From contig PSMW01000005.1 in assembly GCA_040290295.1 (NCBI GenBank), positions 1 to 64,000 of the forward strand: a stretch of DNA of 64,000 nucleotides. Direction: 5' to 3'. Every line of letters begins with the position of its first letter. The stretch's first letter is position 1. The notes beneath the pieces are model-generated. The model saw nothing but the letters and a program-made list of their open reading frames with translations. It was not told where the DNA came from and made no database searches. Positions 19,305 through 28,661 of the stretch are shown piece by piece. Position numbers and translations under genes: made by a program. The DNA is from CAADGV01 sp040290295. GTDB lineage: Bacteria > Bacteroidota > Ignavibacteria > UBA10030 > UBA6906.

Positions 19305-20214
19305 CACCGCTCGGTAAGCCTGTTGCATCGAACGTCGTCTCGTAGTTTCCTGCAGGCAAAACCTCACGCACCAATGTTTTCACTTCTCTCCCCAACATGT
19401 CGTACACGGTAAGCGTGGTGTACCCCGACGCGGTGATCAAGAAAGGAATCCGCGTCGAGGGATTGAAGGGATTCGGATAGCTCTGCTTCAACGTGGAGCG
19501 GTCGGGCACTTCGCCGCCGACAGCAATCGCCGTCGATGGATAGCGCGTGATGCGCACATTGTCTAAACAGACTTTGTCGGAGTTCGCACCGTTCGGACTG
19601 CCGTCGTAGATCAGATAGCGGAACGCAATGTACCGTTGGGGAGCGATCGGGAGCGCATAAGCAAAGCGCGTCCATTGTGCCTTGGGCGCCAACACATACG
19701 CCAAACGCAGTGTAAAGTCGTCGGCATTGCGTCCTGTAGTGGAAACACGAATGTCGAGCGAATCCGGATAGTTGCCGGATGATGAGAGACGCGACGTCAA
19801 CCAGAACGTGAGACTATCGACCGATCCGGGCGGTGCGGAACTGCCGGTGTTCGGCGTGATCAAGGAGTCATCGATATAGAAACCGTTCGCACTCCCGTAG
19901 TAGTCGGCGGCAAACGCAGAACCTTCATACGGACCAGGTCCGCCGACGCCACCAACCGTGCGACTCTGGTACCACGCCGTATCACCCGTCGTGCTGGTAT
20001 TGCCGTCACGATTGATCTTGATCCAACCGCTCGGGGGAAACCCGTTGGTGGTTGTATCGTTGAATCCTTCCGAGAAGAGTTCCAGGGGACTATGGTCCGC
20101 CTGAGAGACGACCGGTGCCGTCGTCGTGCCGATCTCTTTCCCGGCAGTTTGTGTTTGGGCTATGAGTGCGGGAGCAACAACCATCGCTGCAAGAAGGATA
20201 AAGAAATGTTTCAT
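19305..20214 (-). CDS. Secreted choice-of-anchor-J-like protein with truncated T9SS domain
   Basis: About 303 residues are preserved. A signal peptide (KHFFILLAAMVVAPALIAQ) is followed by a cleaved-adhesin/choice-of-anchor-J-like jelly roll (NGFPPSGWIKINRDGN, VDSLTFWLTSRLSSSGNYPD, SDKVCLDNVRITRYP) and a T9SS sorting domain (SYPNPFNPSTR, MLGREVKTLV, FDATGLPSG). The sorting domain lacks its last 20 or so residues because the sequence joins the RpiR gene at about 19304, and the frame then runs to nonsense at 19138. Start 20214 has AGGAGG four bases upstream. The stretch CATAGAACCTCCTG around this start is identical to that before receptor 1 at 18484. Confidence 0.8.
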
Positions 20215-20254
20215 AGAACCTCCTGTGATGATTGTGGAACACAATGAAGATGGC

Positions 20255-21646
20255 TTAGTGATAGCCGAAGAAATACGGTGGAACGAGCAACGCCAGAGCG
20301 AGAATGAAAAAGAACACCTGTGCCGGCAACATCCATCTAAACCACGTTTGCCACGAAATGCCCGCAAGTCCGAGCACGCCCATCGTGATGCCGGACGTAG
20401 GAAGAATGGGATTGATCCATCCTTCACCGAATTGGAATGCGAGAACCGCGGTTTGCCGCGTGATGCCGACCGCGTCGGCCAGCGGCGCCATGATGGGCAT
20501 CGTCAGCGCTGCCTGTCCCGATCCCGAATGCACAAAGAAATTGATGATGCCCTGAACGATGAACATCACCTGCGAGGCGGCGATCGGATGGAGTTGGGCA
20601 ATCACGCCCGAAAACCCGTATAGGATCACATCCAGCACTCGCCCCTCGGTAGCGACAACAAGAATGGCGCGAGCACATGCGATGATCAAGGCGACGCCCA
20701 TCATCTCGCGTGCCCCCTGTTTGAAGGCATCGGTCATCTCATCGAGCGAGAGTCTCCCGAGAAACCCCGCGACAATTCCGAGTCCGAGAAACAACGCAGC
20801 GATCTCGGTAATGAACCATTGATACTGCATGATACCGTACACCAACACCACGATCGTCGCACTGAACACCCCGAGCACAAGTTTGTGGCGAGCTTCCATC
20901 GTGGTCCCGCGGGCATCGTTGAGATGGAACTCATGCTTCCGCTGGCGGTCCAGTTCGTACACCGGACTTGCAGTCTGATCGCGCTTCACGCGTGCAGCAT
21001 GCAACATGACAAACGTAATCATCACAGCAGTACTGATGACCCAAATCAGTAATCTGTACTCCAAACCCGAATAGAGCGGCAATTCGGCAATACTCTGTGC
21101 GATGCCCACCGTAAAGGGATTGAACGTCGAGCCTGCGAACCCCGCTGCGGCACCGAGAAACGGAATCGCCGTGCCGACGATCGAATCGTAGCTAAGCGCA
21201 AGCGAGAAGGCGATAAAGATCGGAACGAAGGGCAAGGTCTCCTCGCCCATCCCGAAAATCGAGCCGCCCAACGAGAACATCGTCATCGTCACCGGAATGA
21301 AAAATTTTTGCAAGTGCGGCTTCTCGGCAAACGTCGCTGCAAGCGATCGCACGGCAACGGCAACTGTGCCGGTCTTCTCGACGATCATGAACGCTCCGCC
21401 AATCACGAACAGGAAGGCGATAATTTGCGCAGCCTGAACAAATCCTTTCACTGGTGCCGTCAACACGGCAGCCAATCCTTGGGGATTGCTCGGCACTTCT
21501 TTGTACGAGCCGGGAACGACGAGCGTTATCCCCTCTCGCACTTCGCGTTGGTACTCTCCGCCGGGAAGAATCCACGTTGCTGCCGCCACAAGCCGCACCA
21601 CAGCGTAGATCATGACCAGCGTGTTGGAGAAGATGGTCTTCTTCAT
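20255..21646 (-). CDS. YfcC/DcuC-family membrane carrier
   Basis: A 463-residue polytopic membrane protein of the YfcC family (PF03606 group), with about twelve hydrophobic segments. Family features include TWILPGGEYQREV after the first helix, FLFVIGGAFMIVEKTGT, FSLGGSIFGMGEETLPF, AAGFAGSTFNPFTVGIAQS and NFFVHSGSGQAALTMPIMAP. Related carriers exchange C4-dicarboxylates, amino acids or arginine/ornithine; the substrate cannot be read from sequence. The start overlaps the stop of the cyanophycinase gene by four bases (ATGA), so it is translationally coupled. With the peptidases upstream, uptake of an amino acid or dipeptide is the best guess. Confidence 0.88.
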   Translation of the reverse strand: MKKTIFSNTLVMIYAVVRLVAAATWILPGGEYQREVREGITLVVPGSYKEVPSNPQGLAAVLTAPVKGFVQAAQIIAFLFVIGGAFMIVEKTGTVAVAVRSLAATFAEKPHLQKFFIPVTMTMFSLGGSIFGMGEETLPFVPIFIAFSLALSYDSIVGTAIPFLGAAAGFAGSTFNPFTVGIAQSIAELPLYSGLEYRLLIWVISTAVMITFVMLHAARVKRDQTASPVYELDRQRKHEFHLNDARGTTMEARHKLVLGVFSATIVVLVYGIMQYQWFITEIAALFLGLGIVAGFLGRLSLDEMTDAFKQGAREMMGVALIIACARAILVVATEGRVLDVILYGFSGVIAQLHPIAASQVMFIVQGIINFFVHSGSGQAALTMPIMAPLADAVGITRQTAVLAFQFGEGWINPILPTSGITMGVLGLAGISWQTWFRWMLPAQVFFFILALALLVPPYFFGYH

Positions 21647-22530
21647 CGTCCGCTCTTCACCGGTGTGACCACCCCTGTTGTTATATTGTATCGATCGCCA
21701 TCCAACAAGACGTGCATTCGGAGGTTCGCGCCGCCGATCGTATGATTGGGACCAGAACGAATAGGTGCGGCTGCGCGCACATCATAGACAACGACGCAAC
21801 TCTTCCCCACGACTTCGAACGAACGCTCGGGAGAAACCACGATTGCCGTCTTCTCGTCGATACCGATGCCGACAAGCTGTGGATGCTCGAGCACCACGCT
21901 GATGAGCCGATTGTGCCGAACAAAATGTTGATCGATGATCGCATCATCCATGAAGCCGAGCCCTTCAGCGGTCTTGATGTTCTCTCGCCAAATCGACACG
22001 AAGGATACGGTCGTGTCGGTTTGGAGCAACTCATCTCCGGTGATCATCAGCTTACTCATGATGGCCGCGCCGGCGCTTCCTCCACCGATCGCACCACCGT
22101 TCCGCAAGAGTTCCTTGAGTTTCTGTTGCACCGGCGTCGCAACAAGCACACCGGCAAGACGCGACTGATCGCCGCCAGTGAAGAACACGCCCGTTGCTTC
22201 CATCAGCGTGTCGGCGAACGCCGGTTGCAATGCTTGCTCACGCGAGAACACGAGATACCGCGCACGACGCACACCCAGCGTTTGGAGCAACGCCACATGT
22301 CGCTTCCCCGCAGTGTCCGGAAGACTGCTCGCCATAGGCAGAATGTAAATCGAAGCACGTTCCGCTCCTCCGGCAAGAGCGACGAAACGTTGCATCATCT
22401 CCGGCGTCTCAGCCCCGTCCCCGACAATGTAGAGATAGCCCATCGTGCGCTGCGCATACGTCCATGGTGCGCCGATGCCACCCGACCAGCAGACGATGGA
22501 AAGCAAAGCGAACAAACGTATCACCACCAC
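21643..22530 (-). CDS. cphB: Exported cyanophycinase (peptidase S51)
   Basis: A 295-residue cyanophycinase-type serine peptidase that would cut cyanophycin (multi-L-arginyl-poly-aspartate) to beta-Asp-Arg dipeptides. The nucleophile is in GGGSAGAAIMS, preceded by VFFTGGDQSRLAG, and the family motif DQHFVRHNRL follows; GIGIDEKTAIVV closes the domain. An N-terminal hydrophobic segment (RLFALLSIVCWSGGIG) suggests export, as in extracellular CphE-like enzymes. Its start overlaps the M20 peptidase gene by 10 bases and its stop overlaps the YfcC gene, so three genes form an operon. Cyanophycin as substrate is inferred from family, not shown. Confidence 0.9.
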   Translation of the reverse strand: MVVIRLFALLSIVCWSGGIGAPWTYAQRTMGYLYIVGDGAETPEMMQRFVALAGGAERASIYILPMASSLPDTAGKRHVALLQTLGVRRARYLVFSREQALQPAFADTLMEATGVFFTGGDQSRLAGVLVATPVQQKLKELLRNGGAIGGGSAGAAIMSKLMITGDELLQTDTTVSFVSIWRENIKTAEGLGFMDDAIIDQHFVRHNRLISVVLEHPQLVGIGIDEKTAIVVSPERSFEVVGKSCVVVYDVRAAAPIRSGPNHTIGGANLRMHVLLDGDRYNITTGVVTPVKSGR

Positions 22531-23637
22531 GAAATACTCCTTTCGATAAGTGCGAGAGCAATCTTAACGGAGGTGTGAAGGTCTTCGAGGAGAATGAACT
22601 CATCGTTGCCGTGAGGATTTTGCGCACCGATACCGAGATTGACGGAGGGAATACCTTTTGCGTTCAGTTCGTTTGCATCGCTACCGCCGAGATACTCGAT
22701 AGGCTCCGGCGTCACCCCGACACTTTGCAACACCTCCATCGTTCGGCGAACCACCTCGTAGGTCAACGCAAGCGTAAATAGCGGGAAATCGACGGAGGTC
22801 GAGAACTCGAGCGAGTCGCCATCGCTTTGTGCCGATGTGCGAAACGTCTCCTGCAGGAAATCAAGATGGACATCGATCAGATGCGGATCGAATTCCCGAA
22901 TCTCGCCTGTCACGACACACCGATCGGGTACGACGTTCGTCGCAGTGCCTCCTTCGATTCGCCCGATGTTCAAAGTCATCGTAGGACTGAATCGTCCGAC
23001 CCGGTATACGCGCAAGCGCGCGTGCCGCCATGCGTATTGCATTCAGTCCCTTCTCCGGCGCAACCGCCGCATGTGAGGCGCGTCCGATAAATGTTGCCGT
23101 GTAGAGTGAGCAGCCAACCGCCGCACGAATGAACGTCCCGGGCCGGCGAGAACAGTCGAACACAAAACACATCTTCACGTTGTACGGCGACAAGTCGAGG
23201 TAGTGGGAACCCAGAGGCCCGATCTCTTCGGCAACGGTAAAGACGACGACAACGTTTGCGGGCTTGCCGGAGGCTGCATGCGTTCGCAACGCCTGGAGTA
23301 AAATCGACGTACCGGCGCGGTTGTCCACACCCAGGGCGGAGGTTCCATCGCTTTCGATGCGGGAATCTCGAATAATCGGCTGGACTGAAGCTGTCGAACG
23401 CGGCGTATCGAGGTGTGCCAGGAGCGCAATGGCTGGACGTGAAGGATCGAACCCCTGTGGGATACAGATCAGGTTGCCACATTCACCGCCGAATTTCGAG
23501 GCGGCATCATCCTCTCGAATCTCGATAGGCAAATCAGCCAGGGTGCGCGCGACAAACTACGCCATCGGACTCTCCTTGAGCGAGAGGGCATCGACCTGTA
23601 CGGCATCGAGAAAGAGGCGAACGACCGGTGAGTGCAT
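22521..23637 (-). pseudogene. M20-family metallopeptidase (PepT-like), in-frame stop and frameshift
   Basis: About 371 codons. The di-zinc site is present: LLAHLDTP, GVDNRAGTS (bridging Asp), TVAEEIGPLG (catalytic and metal Glu) and FVFDCSRR. The dimerisation domain (NIGRIEGGTATNVVPDRC) and the C-terminal GGSDANELNAKGIPSVNLGI follow. A TAG at 23557-23559 interrupts SPMA and FVARTLADLP close to the start, and an extra base in CCC at 23000-23002 shifts the frame before the dimerisation domain. Correcting both gives one typical tripeptide or dipeptide peptidase. Start 23637 (MHSPVVRLFL) fits family N-termini, but the ribosome-binding site is weak. First gene of the M20-cyanophycinase-YfcC operon. 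Confidence 0.8.
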
Positions 23638-23768
23638 TGTGAGAAGCCGTTTCCAATTGAGAATGTTTGTGAAAACGCCGTTCCAATGTGCAAATGTACT
23701 TCTCGCGTTCTTCAATGTCAAGCCTGTCCTCGAAAAAACCATTGCGCACGACCTCTCCCAACAACACC

Positions 23769-23798
23769 AAAGCCCCGCCGATGAATCGACGGGGCTTT
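23769..23798 (-). terminator. Intrinsic terminator after tricorn protease gene
   Basis: A 14-bp inverted repeat with one mismatch, AAAGCCCCGCCGAT and ATCGACGGGGCTTT, separated by two bases, lies 24 bases past the stop of the minus-strand protease gene. In that direction it is followed by a GGTGTTGTTGG stretch. Confidence 0.7.
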
Positions 23799-23821
23799 GG
23801 ACGCAACGCATCCGCGTCGCC

Positions 23822-26800
23822 CTACTTGCTCTTGTCCGGATACGGCGGAGGCGGGGCGAGTTTGACCGGCTTCTTTGCCAACTCCTCCTTCACGATCTCG
23901 ATCGCTTTGTTGAGTTGATCGTCGATCCCTTCGAATTCCCGCGCAGGATCGTTGTCAACAGTGATGTCAGGCTCGACACCTTTTCCTTCCATCACCCACT
24001 CCTTCCCCTCGACATCGTAGCGCGAAAACTCCGGTCGGTTGAGGTAACCACCGTCGAGAAGCGGAAGCGTACCGCGAATCCCGACAACACCTCCCCACGT
24101 TCGCTTCCCGATGAGCTTGCCGAGCCCGTATTTGCGGAACCGATATGCAACAATATCCCCATCGCTTGCCGAGAACTCGTCGATCAACAGCACCTTTGGT
24201 CCGAGGATTGCCGTCGCAGGATCGGGCGTTGGGACGGTGTTGCGCGCAATGCTGATGAGTGCGATCTCACGCCGTAATCGTTCGATGATCATCGGCGAAA
24301 CGTTTCCGCCACCGTTGCCCCGCACGTCAACGATCATCGCTTCTTTTCGCGTCTGCGGATAGAAGTACTTGGCGAATTCATTCAATCCTCCCACACCCAT
24401 GTCGGGAATGTGCACGTAGCCGACCTTCCCGTCGGTTGCCTTCGCCACCTTCTCGATGTTCGTCTGTACCCAGTTGTAATAGTACAGCGGACGTTCGTCG
24501 GCGATCGGCACGACCACGGTGGTGCGACTCCCTGTTTCCGATGGTACGCTGTTGAGTCGCAACATGACTTGCTTCCCGACTTTCCCAACGAGCGACTCGT
24601 AGAGATCCTGCAGCGTGTTCGTCGGTTTGCCGTCGAGCGCGATGATGTAATCGCCTTCTCGCGCATCAACACCGATTTCGGTCAGCGGCGACCGGAGTTG
24701 CTTATCCCAATTTTGCCCTTTCAAGATTTTCGTGATGCGGTAATACTTCGATGTCGGATCGCGTTGGATCTTCGCGCCGAGCAAGCCGACTTCGATGCGC
24801 TCCGGTTTCGGCAGATCGCCTCCACCGACATACGCGTGCCCTATGTTTAACTCCCCGATCATCTCGCCAATGACATATGTGAGGTCGGCACGATGATTGA
24901 CATACGGGAGGAGTTGCGCGTAGCGCTCACGCATGGCGTGCCACTTCACACCATGCAGGTGCGGATCGTACAGGAAGTCCCGCATCTGGCGCCAGCATTC
25001 GTTGAAGATTTGATTCCACTCGGCGTGGCGATCGAGTTGGACCTTCATGTCGCTGAGGTTCAGTTTGTCCTTCGCATCGATCTTGCTCGTGGGAAGCTCG
25101 ATGATCGCATAGGAACCGCTGCCGCCCACGATCATCTTCTTGCCGTCGGCGGAAATCTCGAACCCATTGAACTCGCCAAGTTCCGTTTCCTTCTGCTTGT
25201 CCAGTTCGTAGAGCATCAGGAGCGGTTTGTCTTGCTTCGTGCTCATGCGAATGTAGTAGAGCTTGTCCCCAACCGACTGCAGATTGCGATAGACGCCTGC
25301 CGCTATCGGCAGAGCAGTGATGCGCTTCTGTAGGCCGTCTATATCAACCTTCACAACGATCTTCTTCTCTTCCTCGCCGCTCGCTTTCTTCTCCTTCCCC
25401 TCGTCCTTCTTTTCCTCTTTCTTCTGTGAAGACTTTTCTTCTTTCACCTTCACTTCGTCGGACTTGGGGGCGAAGGGCGACTTGGTGTCCTTGCCAAGCG
25501 TCACCAAGTAGATACCCGCCATATCGTTGTACACATGGTTCCATTCGGTGTTACCGTAGGTGGGATTGAAGTTTCTTTCCGACACGAAGAAGAGATATTT
25601 TCCGTCGGAACTGAATGCAGGCGCAAACGATTCGAACCATCCATCTGTTACGGGATACGAGTTCCGAGCATCGAGAGAGTAGATGTACACCGTCGTCATC
25701 TGTTTCTCTTCGGACTGAGCGTAGGCAATCCACTTGCTATCGGGCGACCAACAATAGTCCGAGTACTCCCACACCGTGGCTTGCGCCACGAGTGTTACTT
25801 TTTTCGTTTCGACATCGACGAACTGCAAGCGCAGTTTCTTGTCCGCCCACAGGAGCTTCTTACTGTCGGGCGACCAGGAGGGTTGGTACTTGTACGTATC
25901 GGCGCCGTTCGTGAGTCGGATCGGTACGCCGCTGCCGTCTTGTGGTGCGATGTAAATTTCATCTTCACCTGTTGCGTCGGATATGTAGGCGATCCACTTG
26001 CCATCTGGCGACCACTTGGCATTGCGTTCGTGCACGCCCGACGTGCTGGTGATGTTGCGTGTGTTGCCGTTCTTTGCAGGCACCGTGAACACATCGCCGC
26101 GCGCGCCGAACAACGCACGGCTACCGTCGGGTGCAATCTCGAAGTTCGTCACTTCTTTGCTCACCTCGCGCCATCGGCCGCGACCGATATCGAAATCCTC
26201 ACGAATCTCGATCGGCACTTTCTCAACCTTCTCCGTTGTCAAGTCGAGTTTGTAGATGTAGCCGCCGTTCTCGAACACGATGGCATTGTCGCCGAGCGAC
26301 GGAAACTTTACGTCGAATTCGGTGAAATGGGTCAGCTTCCGCGTTTGTTTTGTTGTAAGGTCGTACACGAAGAGATTCATCGTGTGGTCGCGGTCGGATG
26401 CGAAGTAGATGTTGTTTCCACGCCACATGGGGATGATGTCCTGCGCGGGATTGTTCGTAACGTTCTCGATGTTCTTCGTTTCAAAATCATATATCCAAAT
26501 ATCGTCTGCCTGTCCGCCCCGATAACGTTTCCATGTTCGGAACTCGCGGAAGACACGATTGTACGCCATCTTCTTTTTGTCGGGAGAGAAGGAACAGAAG
26601 CCGCCGCGCGGCACGGGCACCTGCTCGGGAATCCCCCCATCGACAAACGCGTAGAAGAGTTGTCCGATGAAGTCGTTCCTTTCGATTCGTCGGGAACGGA
26701 AGACGATGGTCTTGTCGTCCTTCCACGTCATGACAATGTTGTTCGGTCCCATGCGATCGGAGACGTCGTCGCGTCCCAACGTAGCGGTATAGGTCAACCG

Positions 26801-27097
26801 CCGCGGCACGCCTCCTTCGGCGGGCATCAGATACACTTCCGTGTTGCCGTCATACTGTCCCGTAAACGCGATCCACTTCCCGTCGGGCGAAAAGCGGGCG
26901 AACATTTCATAGCCGATGTCACTGGTCATCTTGCGAGCCACGCCGCCCGTCGCGGGCACGGTGTACAGGTCGCCGGCATAACTGAACACGATGCGATCGC
27001 CATGAATTGCCGGGAAGCGCAAGAGCCTCGCCTCTTGAGAGATGCCGGTGCCGAGCAGTCCTACCACAACAATCAACAACATGAAGAATCGGTGCAT
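23822..27097 (-). CDS. Tricorn-type S41 protease with TolB-like propellers
   Basis: An intact 1091-residue secreted protease. After the signal peptide, two WD40/TolB-like beta propellers span about residues 20-560 (repeats such as RFSPDGKWIAF, AKWSPDGKWIAYISD). A highly charged Lys/Glu linker at about 555-600 is followed by a core domain, then PDZ (about 770-860) and the S41 catalytic domain. Key residues: His754 in ELNIGHAYVGG, nucleophile Ser978 in DEFSASDGD, and Asn/Gly-rich VDVRGNGGGN. Tricorn homologues degrade peptides from larger proteases; here the signal peptide implies the periplasm or cell surface. It stands alone between a terminator and an intergenic region. Confidence 0.92.
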   Translation of the reverse strand: MHRFFMLLIVVVGLLGTGISQEARLLRFPAIHGDRIVFSYAGDLYTVPATGGVARKMTSDIGYEMFARFSPDGKWIAFTGQYDGNTEVYLMPAEGGVPRRLTYTATLGRDDVSDRMGPNNIVMTWKDDKTIVFRSRRIERNDFIGQLFYAFVDGGIPEQVPVPRGGFCSFSPDKKKMAYNRVFREFRTWKRYRGGQADDIWIYDFETKNIENVTNNPAQDIIPMWRGNNIYFASDRDHTMNLFVYDLTTKQTRKLTHFTEFDVKFPSLGDNAIVFENGGYIYKLDLTTEKVEKVPIEIREDFDIGRGRWREVSKEVTNFEIAPDGSRALFGARGDVFTVPAKNGNTRNITSTSGVHERNAKWSPDGKWIAYISDATGEDEIYIAPQDGSGVPIRLTNGADTYKYQPSWSPDSKKLLWADKKLRLQFVDVETKKVTLVAQATVWEYSDYCWSPDSKWIAYAQSEEKQMTTVYIYSLDARNSYPVTDGWFESFAPAFSSDGKYLFFVSERNFNPTYGNTEWNHVYNDMAGIYLVTLGKDTKSPFAPKSDEVKVKEEKSSQKKEEKKDEGKEKKASGEEEKKIVVKVDIDGLQKRITALPIAAGVYRNLQSVGDKLYYIRMSTKQDKPLLMLYELDKQKETELGEFNGFEISADGKKMIVGGSGSYAIIELPTSKIDAKDKLNLSDMKVQLDRHAEWNQIFNECWRQMRDFLYDPHLHGVKWHAMRERYAQLLPYVNHRADLTYVIGEMIGELNIGHAYVGGGDLPKPERIEVGLLGAKIQRDPTSKYYRITKILKGQNWDKQLRSPLTEIGVDAREGDYIIALDGKPTNTLQDLYESLVGKVGKQVMLRLNSVPSETGSRTTVVVPIADERPLYYYNWVQTNIEKVAKATDGKVGYVHIPDMGVGGLNEFAKYFYPQTRKEAMIVDVRGNGGGNVSPMIIERLRREIALISIARNTVPTPDPATAILGPKVLLIDEFSASDGDIVAYRFRKYGLGKLIGKRTWGGVVGIRGTLPLLDGGYLNRPEFSRYDVEGKEWVMEGKGVEPDITVDNDPAREFEGIDDQLNKAIEIVKEELAKKPVKLAPPPPYPDKSK

Positions 27098-27310
27098 AGA
27101 GTTGCCTTTCCGAATGATGATAAGAATGAATGCGTTAGAACGTACAGAGAAAACGGTAAAGTTGAAAGTTGGACTGTTACCCTGAACGGTGAATGGAACA
27201 AAAAGTTTCAGCGAAACTTTTCGTTCCGTACATCATTGCCGTCAACCGAAGGCATGCAGTCACCACAGCCGGTGCCTGCCAAGGACAAAAAGGGTATACT
27301 TACCGTAGGA

Positions 27311-27340
27311 CAATCAACCACAATCAACCACAATCAACCA
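27311..27340. repeat. Three perfect tandem copies of CAATCAACCA
   Basis: Positions 27311-27320, 27321-27330 and 27331-27340 are each CAATCAACCA. The array ends one base before an ATG (27341) and 11 bases before the likely start of the next gene. It could be a slippage-prone or regulatory repeat in the divergent promoter region; function unknown. Confidence 0.9.
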
Positions 27341-27351
27341 ATGAGCAGCAG

Positions 27352-27857
27352 ATGAAACCGCTCGCGCGCGATCGTTCGTTGCCCTTGGGCTCCTCCTTGG
27401 TCCGTTTACTTTCGGCGTCGCAACGTCTCCAAGAGTATTGTATCATAAGTACGTTGTCCATGGCACCATGACGCGAGCGTCGGGGTTACCACGAAACAAC
27501 TTCACCATTGCGCTGGCAGGGAAAATCGGTAACGGCGCGTTCGAACTCCTACGCGGACGGTCGCCGCAGGCTTCGGGTCAGCTACTTTGTCTTACCGACT
27601 CCGCCGGAGCGTTTTATCTCAACGTCAGCGAATCACTCCGTTACGATTCGCTTGCAGTTGCCGTCATATTGTACGGGAGCGAACCGTTCGCCGGCGTTGC
27701 CTTTCCCGTTTCATCGGCAACCATCTTCACGGAATATGAAGCTGTTCCGTACGAAGACCCTGCGTCTTGTGTGGCGTGCAAAACCACCGGCACGACAACG
27801 GTTGTTGCCGGTTATGTGTACAACTTCCCTGAGCAGCAATTCGCCCTGCCGTTTTGA
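27352..27857 (+). CDS. Small exported hypothetical protein, probable frameshift near the start
   Basis: From the ATG at 27352 (MKPLAR) one missing base about 20 nucleotides in would lead into a signal-peptide-like stretch (VALGLLLGPFTFGVA) and an open frame to 27857. The mature part has GKIGNGAFELLRGRSPQASG, FYLNVSESLRYDSLAVAVIL and a CVAC pair. It is about 168 residues long and may be a carboxypeptidase-regulatory-like beta domain, but I cannot assign a family. Without the correction, translation would have to start at 27438, leaving no signal peptide. It is transcribed away from the tricorn gene. Confidence 0.5.
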
Positions 27858-28016
27858 TCGAGCGCGTTTCTGTTTCGATCATGAGGAGAGCGGTTGAAGA
27901 AATGAGCGGCATGGTGTGCTGATCAAGACGCCTGCAGCATCGACGCCCTGCCCGGGCCGAGACTACCGCAACGAGGACACCTCCTACTGTTGCGGTGCGG
28001 TCGCCATCAGCTCACG

Positions 28017-28591
28017 CTAATCTTTCCTCCATGCCCGCAACCCTTGCAAGCACATCAGCAAGAAGATAAAGTACAACCCCGCGGTGAGAAACACTTCTTT
28101 GTACATGTACATACCGATCGAAAGGACATCGACTGCGATCCACAAATACCAGTGCTCCAATTTTTTTCTCATCATCAGAAGTTGTGCAACGACGCTCATA
28201 CCGCTGGCAGTCGAGTCAAGGTACGGCAGCGAGGCATCGGTAAATCAATGGAAGAAGAATCCTATGGAGGCGATGGCGAGAGCAACGGCAACCGCACTCC
28301 ACACACGTTGGTGCGTCGTGAGACGTGAAATGGTCAATGGCGTTCTCTGCTTGCCGTTGTGCTGCCAGAAGTACCACCCCTGAATGCACGACCAAAGAAA
28401 GAAGACTTGCAAGCACATATCGGCGTAGAGCTTGATGGAGTAGAACAAGATGCCGAACGCACTGACACTCACGATGCCGGTGGGCCAGGTCAAGATGTTC
28501 TGCTTCATGCTGTCATAGACCGTGAGCAGCCCGAAGAGAACGCCGATGAGTTCGAGGGGACTCAAGCGAGAGTTGTGAGAAAGATCGACAT
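28017..28591 (-). pseudogene. pnuC: Nicotinamide mononucleotide transporter-like PnuC, in-frame stop
   Basis: A PnuC-family inner-membrane protein, about 192 residues, seven hydrophobic segments. Conserved elements: SPLELIGVLFGLLTVYD, QNILTWPTGIVSVS, LYADMCLQVFFLWSCIQGWY, and near the end RKKLEHWYLWIAVDVLSIG and LYFIFLLMCLQGLRAW. A TGA at 28245-28247 interrupts GFFFH and FTDASLPYLDS in the same frame; a CGA (Arg) to TGA change would explain it. Near the N-terminus an extra T at about 28566 would connect MSIFLTTLA to the main frame, otherwise the start is at 28622. PnuC takes up nicotinamide riboside or related vitamins. It sits after pntB, which fits nucleotide-cofactor metabolism. Confidence 0.75.
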
Positions 28592-28661
28592 CTCGAAATA
28601 CAGAGCACGACCAGGAGAACATGCACTTCCTTGCACGCCGTTCTCCGCCGGCTCATGACGT

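Noticed and set aside
25535..27355. 606-codon plus-strand open frame opposite the tricorn protease
   Set aside because: It is antisense to a well-supported gene and its translation is His/Arg/Val rich with no family likeness; a side effect of GC-rich codon use.
9225..28247. Possible recoding of TGA as tryptophan or selenocysteine
   Set aside because: TGA is used as a normal stop by many genes here, TAG also appears among the in-frame stops, and no selenocysteine hairpin was seen; errors or variants explain the data better.
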